Shown: in pieces, positions 61,953 to 64,000 of the stretch
Numbering within the stretch: position 1 is the stretch's first letter
How the letters are laid out: the number at the start of each line of letters is the position of its first letter
The notes under the pieces: model-generated
Database searches by the model: none
What the model saw: only the letters and a program-made list of their open reading frames with translations
What the model was told of the DNA's origin: nothing
Assembly: GCA_016282015.1 (NCBI GenBank)
Contig: JAEEJS010000007.1
Location: forward strand, 1-64,000
DNA: 64,000 nt
Direction of reading: 5' to 3'
Source of the DNA: Bacteroidales bacterium
GTDB taxonomy: Bacteria; Bacteroidota; Bacteroidia; Bacteroidales; F082
Made by a program: the position numbers and the translations under genes

Positions 61953-64000
61953 ATGAAAAAACGACTGTTTGTCTTAATGCTGCTGTTGACCGTTGGGTTG
62001 GCTGTCAGGGCTCAGGTTGATACTGAGTTCTGGTTTGCCGCACCCGATTTGGAAGCTCAGCATGCGCAGCAACCCATTAGGTTTTGTATCTCGTCTTTCG
62101 AGACTGCGGCCACCGTGGTGTTTGAGCAGCCTGCCAATCCGAATTATACTACACAGACATTCCATCTCGGCGCCAACGATTTCTATGTTTATGACGTTTC
62201 AAATATAATCGGAATGGTCGAAACCCAGCCGTATAATACGGTGCTTAACACTGGTTTCCATATTACCTCGACCACACCGGTGGAGGTGTATTATGAGTCA
62301 AACAATAATAACAGCGAGATTTATTCGCTAAAGGGTGCCAATGCTTTGGGAACATCTTTTTTAGTTCCCATGCAGTTTACATACAATAACAATTTCGCTT
62401 CTACATGCAGTCGCATTGAGGTGGTCGCTACGCAAGACGCTACGACGGTTACATTTGTTCCGTCCCAGGACATAAAAGGTGGAGGTCTGGCCGGGGTGCC
62501 AGTTACTGTGATGCTGAATCGCGGACAGTCTTATGCCATAGAGTCTAGCAGTCCTAATGCTGACAAGCATTTGCGCAACACATGGATAACTTCCGACAAA
62601 CCCATAGCTGTCAATACTTCGGACGATTCAGTCTATCATGGCGGCAATTATGATTTGGTTGGTGACCAGATAGTGCCGGTTGACCTGATTGGTTACGAAT
62701 ACCTGGCCCTGTGGAATAACACTCCAAGGGAATATCTTTACATTTTCCCAATTGAGGACAATACGGAGATTTATTTTAACGGATCGCAGAATTCCATAAG
62801 GAAAGTGAATGCTGGAGATGAATGCGTGTATCCGTTGGACACACCGGCGGTATACGTACATGCGGACAAACCGATTGCAGTTTTTCAGTTGGCTTGCGCC
62901 AATAACAATTCTTCAGAATTCGGAGGGACAATGTTGCCGCATATCAGTTGTACCGGTTCGCGTAAGACAGTTTACAAGAGAAATTCCAATTCCGACATAG
63001 TTATAACTCTGGTGGTTCGAACTGACTGTACGGGCGATTTCGTGCTAAACGGAAATGCTAACTGCCTGACAGCGTCAGATTTCCGAGAGATGACTTCAAA
63101 CAATTATTATTCCTATTGCAGGAAAAACGTCAGCCAGTATGTGCCTGCGAACGGCCTGATGACCATAGAAAACACCAATGTTAACGGTTATTACCAGCTG
63201 GGTGTGTTCTCAAGTTCTTCGGGAACCTGCTCTTATGGCTATTTCTCTGATTATCAGCAGTATGCCACGGCTACATTTGATATGGATGACACATATTGTA
63301 CTGGCGACGACATAGTCTTTAACTTCACTGTCGAGAATCTGGATGAGGTGACTTTAGTGTTGCCTGACGGCTCAACCATGAACCAACCGCCATTTGTGCT
63401 GAACAGCGTTCAGACCAACCAAGCCGGCACTTATTATCTGCAAGGTGAGGTTTGCAATGGCGTTCAGATTCTTGACGAGATAGACATTAAAATAAACGGA
63501 CCTACAACCGAGACGGTGAATCTTTCAGGCTGCGAAGAGGCAAGTTGGCACGGTTTTGTCTTCGATCATGACATGGATACCACTGTGATTATCCACAATC
63601 CTAACGACTGTGACAGTATATTTAATGTGCATGTGGAACTGGCGGGATCCTATCAGGCTAATATAGATTTGATAGGTTGCGGTCAGCAGGAATGGTATGG
63701 ATTTGTTTTCGACCATACAGTCGACACTATTGTTGTCGTTGAAAATCCTAACGATTGCGACAGTGTTTATGATGTGCATGTCGAAATCACAAAAACAAGC
63801 ATGGAAATACAGGGTATGACCATAATTGCGGTGACTTCGGATTTGTGGCCGGGAGTTTATAACTACTGCGTCTCCAATCAAGATTTATTCGAGGCTTGTG
63901 ATATCAGCTGGACCTGCTCCAATCCTGATTGGCAGATAACTCCGTTCGCCGACGATCCCAGGTGGGTGCGCTTGATAGCCAGCACTTTGGGTGATGCAAC
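61953..64000 (+). CDS. IgGFc-binding-domain surface protein, 3' end beyond the window
   Basis: 682 codons in the window, open to the edge. Signal peptide MKKRLFVLMLLLTVGLAVRAQ. The first ~390 residues match the IgGFc-binding N-terminal domain layout: VDTEFWFAAPD, NTGFHITSTTPVEVYYE, GTSFLVPMQF, ITSDKPIAVNTSDDS, GDQIVPVDLIGYEYLAL, VHADKPIAVFQLACANN. Then two C-x-W-x-G ... CDS modules (NPNDCDSIFNVHVEL, NPNDCDSVYDVHVEI) and the beginning of a WPGVYNYCVS...CSNPDW module homologous to that in the gene at 58448. A T9SS tail is expected past the edge. Likely surface-exposed binding protein; the ligand is unknown. Confidence 0.88.
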   Translation, partial: MKKRLFVLMLLLTVGLAVRAQVDTEFWFAAPDLEAQHAQQPIRFCISSFETAATVVFEQPANPNYTTQTFHLGANDFYVYDVSNIIGMVETQPYNTVLNTGFHITSTTPVEVYYESNNNNSEIYSLKGANALGTSFLVPMQFTYNNNFASTCSRIEVVATQDATTVTFVPSQDIKGGGLAGVPVTVMLNRGQSYAIESSSPNADKHLRNTWITSDKPIAVNTSDDSVYHGGNYDLVGDQIVPVDLIGYEYLALWNNTPREYLYIFPIEDNTEIYFNGSQNSIRKVNAGDECVYPLDTPAVYVHADKPIAVFQLACANNNSSEFGGTMLPHISCTGSRKTVYKRNSNSDIVITLVVRTDCTGDFVLNGNANCLTASDFREMTSNNYYSYCRKNVSQYVPANGLMTIENTNVNGYYQLGVFSSSSGTCSYGYFSDYQQYATATFDMDDTYCTGDDIVFNFTVENLDEVTLVLPDGSTMNQPPFVLNSVQTNQAGTYYLQGEVCNGVQILDEIDIKINGPTTETVNLSGCEEASWHGFVFDHDMDTTVIIHNPNDCDSIFNVHVELAGSYQANIDLIGCGQQEWYGFVFDHTVDTIVVVENPNDCDSVYDVHVEITKTSMEIQGMTIIAVTSDLWPGVYNYCVSNQDLFEACDISWTCSNPDWQITPFADDPRWVRLIASTLGDA

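Overview
The window looks like a chromosome segment of an anaerobic member of the Bacteroidota, most likely an uncultured Bacteroidales. Supporting signs are: three or more probable type IX secretion (T9SS) cargo or surface proteins, two with a visible C-terminal sorting tail; a PorT-like outer-membrane barrel; many TlpA-like and other lipoproteins; a split transketolase; DUF1573; and repeated TAnnTTTG promoter boxes just upstream of genes, with few strong Shine-Dalgarno sequences. No rRNA, CRISPR array, prophage or transposase was seen. One tRNA gene (Met, CAT) is present.

Layout. 1-10 kb (minus strand): an Asp-box surface protein cut by the window edge, a nitroreductase-like lipoprotein, a TlpA-type thioredoxin lipoprotein, an exported aldo/keto reductase with ferredoxin domain paired with a polyferredoxin membrane protein, ligA, a GT-C-like membrane protein and a tiny lipoprotein. 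10-15.8 kb (plus): a large GH2 beta-galactosidase and a POT peptide transporter. 15.8-20 kb (minus): arginine deiminase, a ProX-like deacylase, a stomatin/NfeD pair and an RluA pseudouridine synthase. 20-29 kb: split transketolase, tRNA-Met, DUF1573, aminotransferase, NamZ-like DUF1343 protein, a LolE/FtsX-type permease, xerD and mpl. 29.4-38.8 kb (plus): a type I restriction-modification island with hsdM, a DUF1016/PDDEXK nuclease, hsdS, three AT-rich unknown genes (two membrane proteins and one soluble helical protein) and hsdR. 38.8-45.1 kb (minus): amidohydrolase, Omp28-like T9SS protein and an iron/cobalamin-type ABC importer. 45.2-51.6 kb (plus): small membrane protein, mutL, rhomboid protease, uvrB and a GltS-type symporter. 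51.8-58.3 kb (plus): kamE, a CoA-transferase beta subunit, crt, hbd, bcd, etfB, etfA. 58.4-64 kb (plus): two large modular surface proteins, a small exported protein and a beta-barrel protein; the last gene runs off the window.

How the genes fit together. The kamE-to-etfA cluster is the lower part of lysine (or acetoacetate/crotonate) fermentation to butyrate, with a probably electron-bifurcating Bcd-Etf complex. With arginine deiminase, a peptide transporter and a glutamate symporter it suggests an amino-acid and peptide fermenter. Two members of obligate pairs, kamD and atoD, are missing beside their partners, and interspersed palindromic elements sit at those junctions.

The best candidate for something undescribed is the three-gene cassette between hsdS and hsdR. 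Two of its adjacent genes share an AGDNS-x-QTQI motif, at the C-terminus of one protein and the N-terminus of the next. Other points of interest are a palindromic intergenic repeat family whose hairpin shows a compensatory base change, and a WPG-x-YNYC module shared by the two large surface proteins at the right end.
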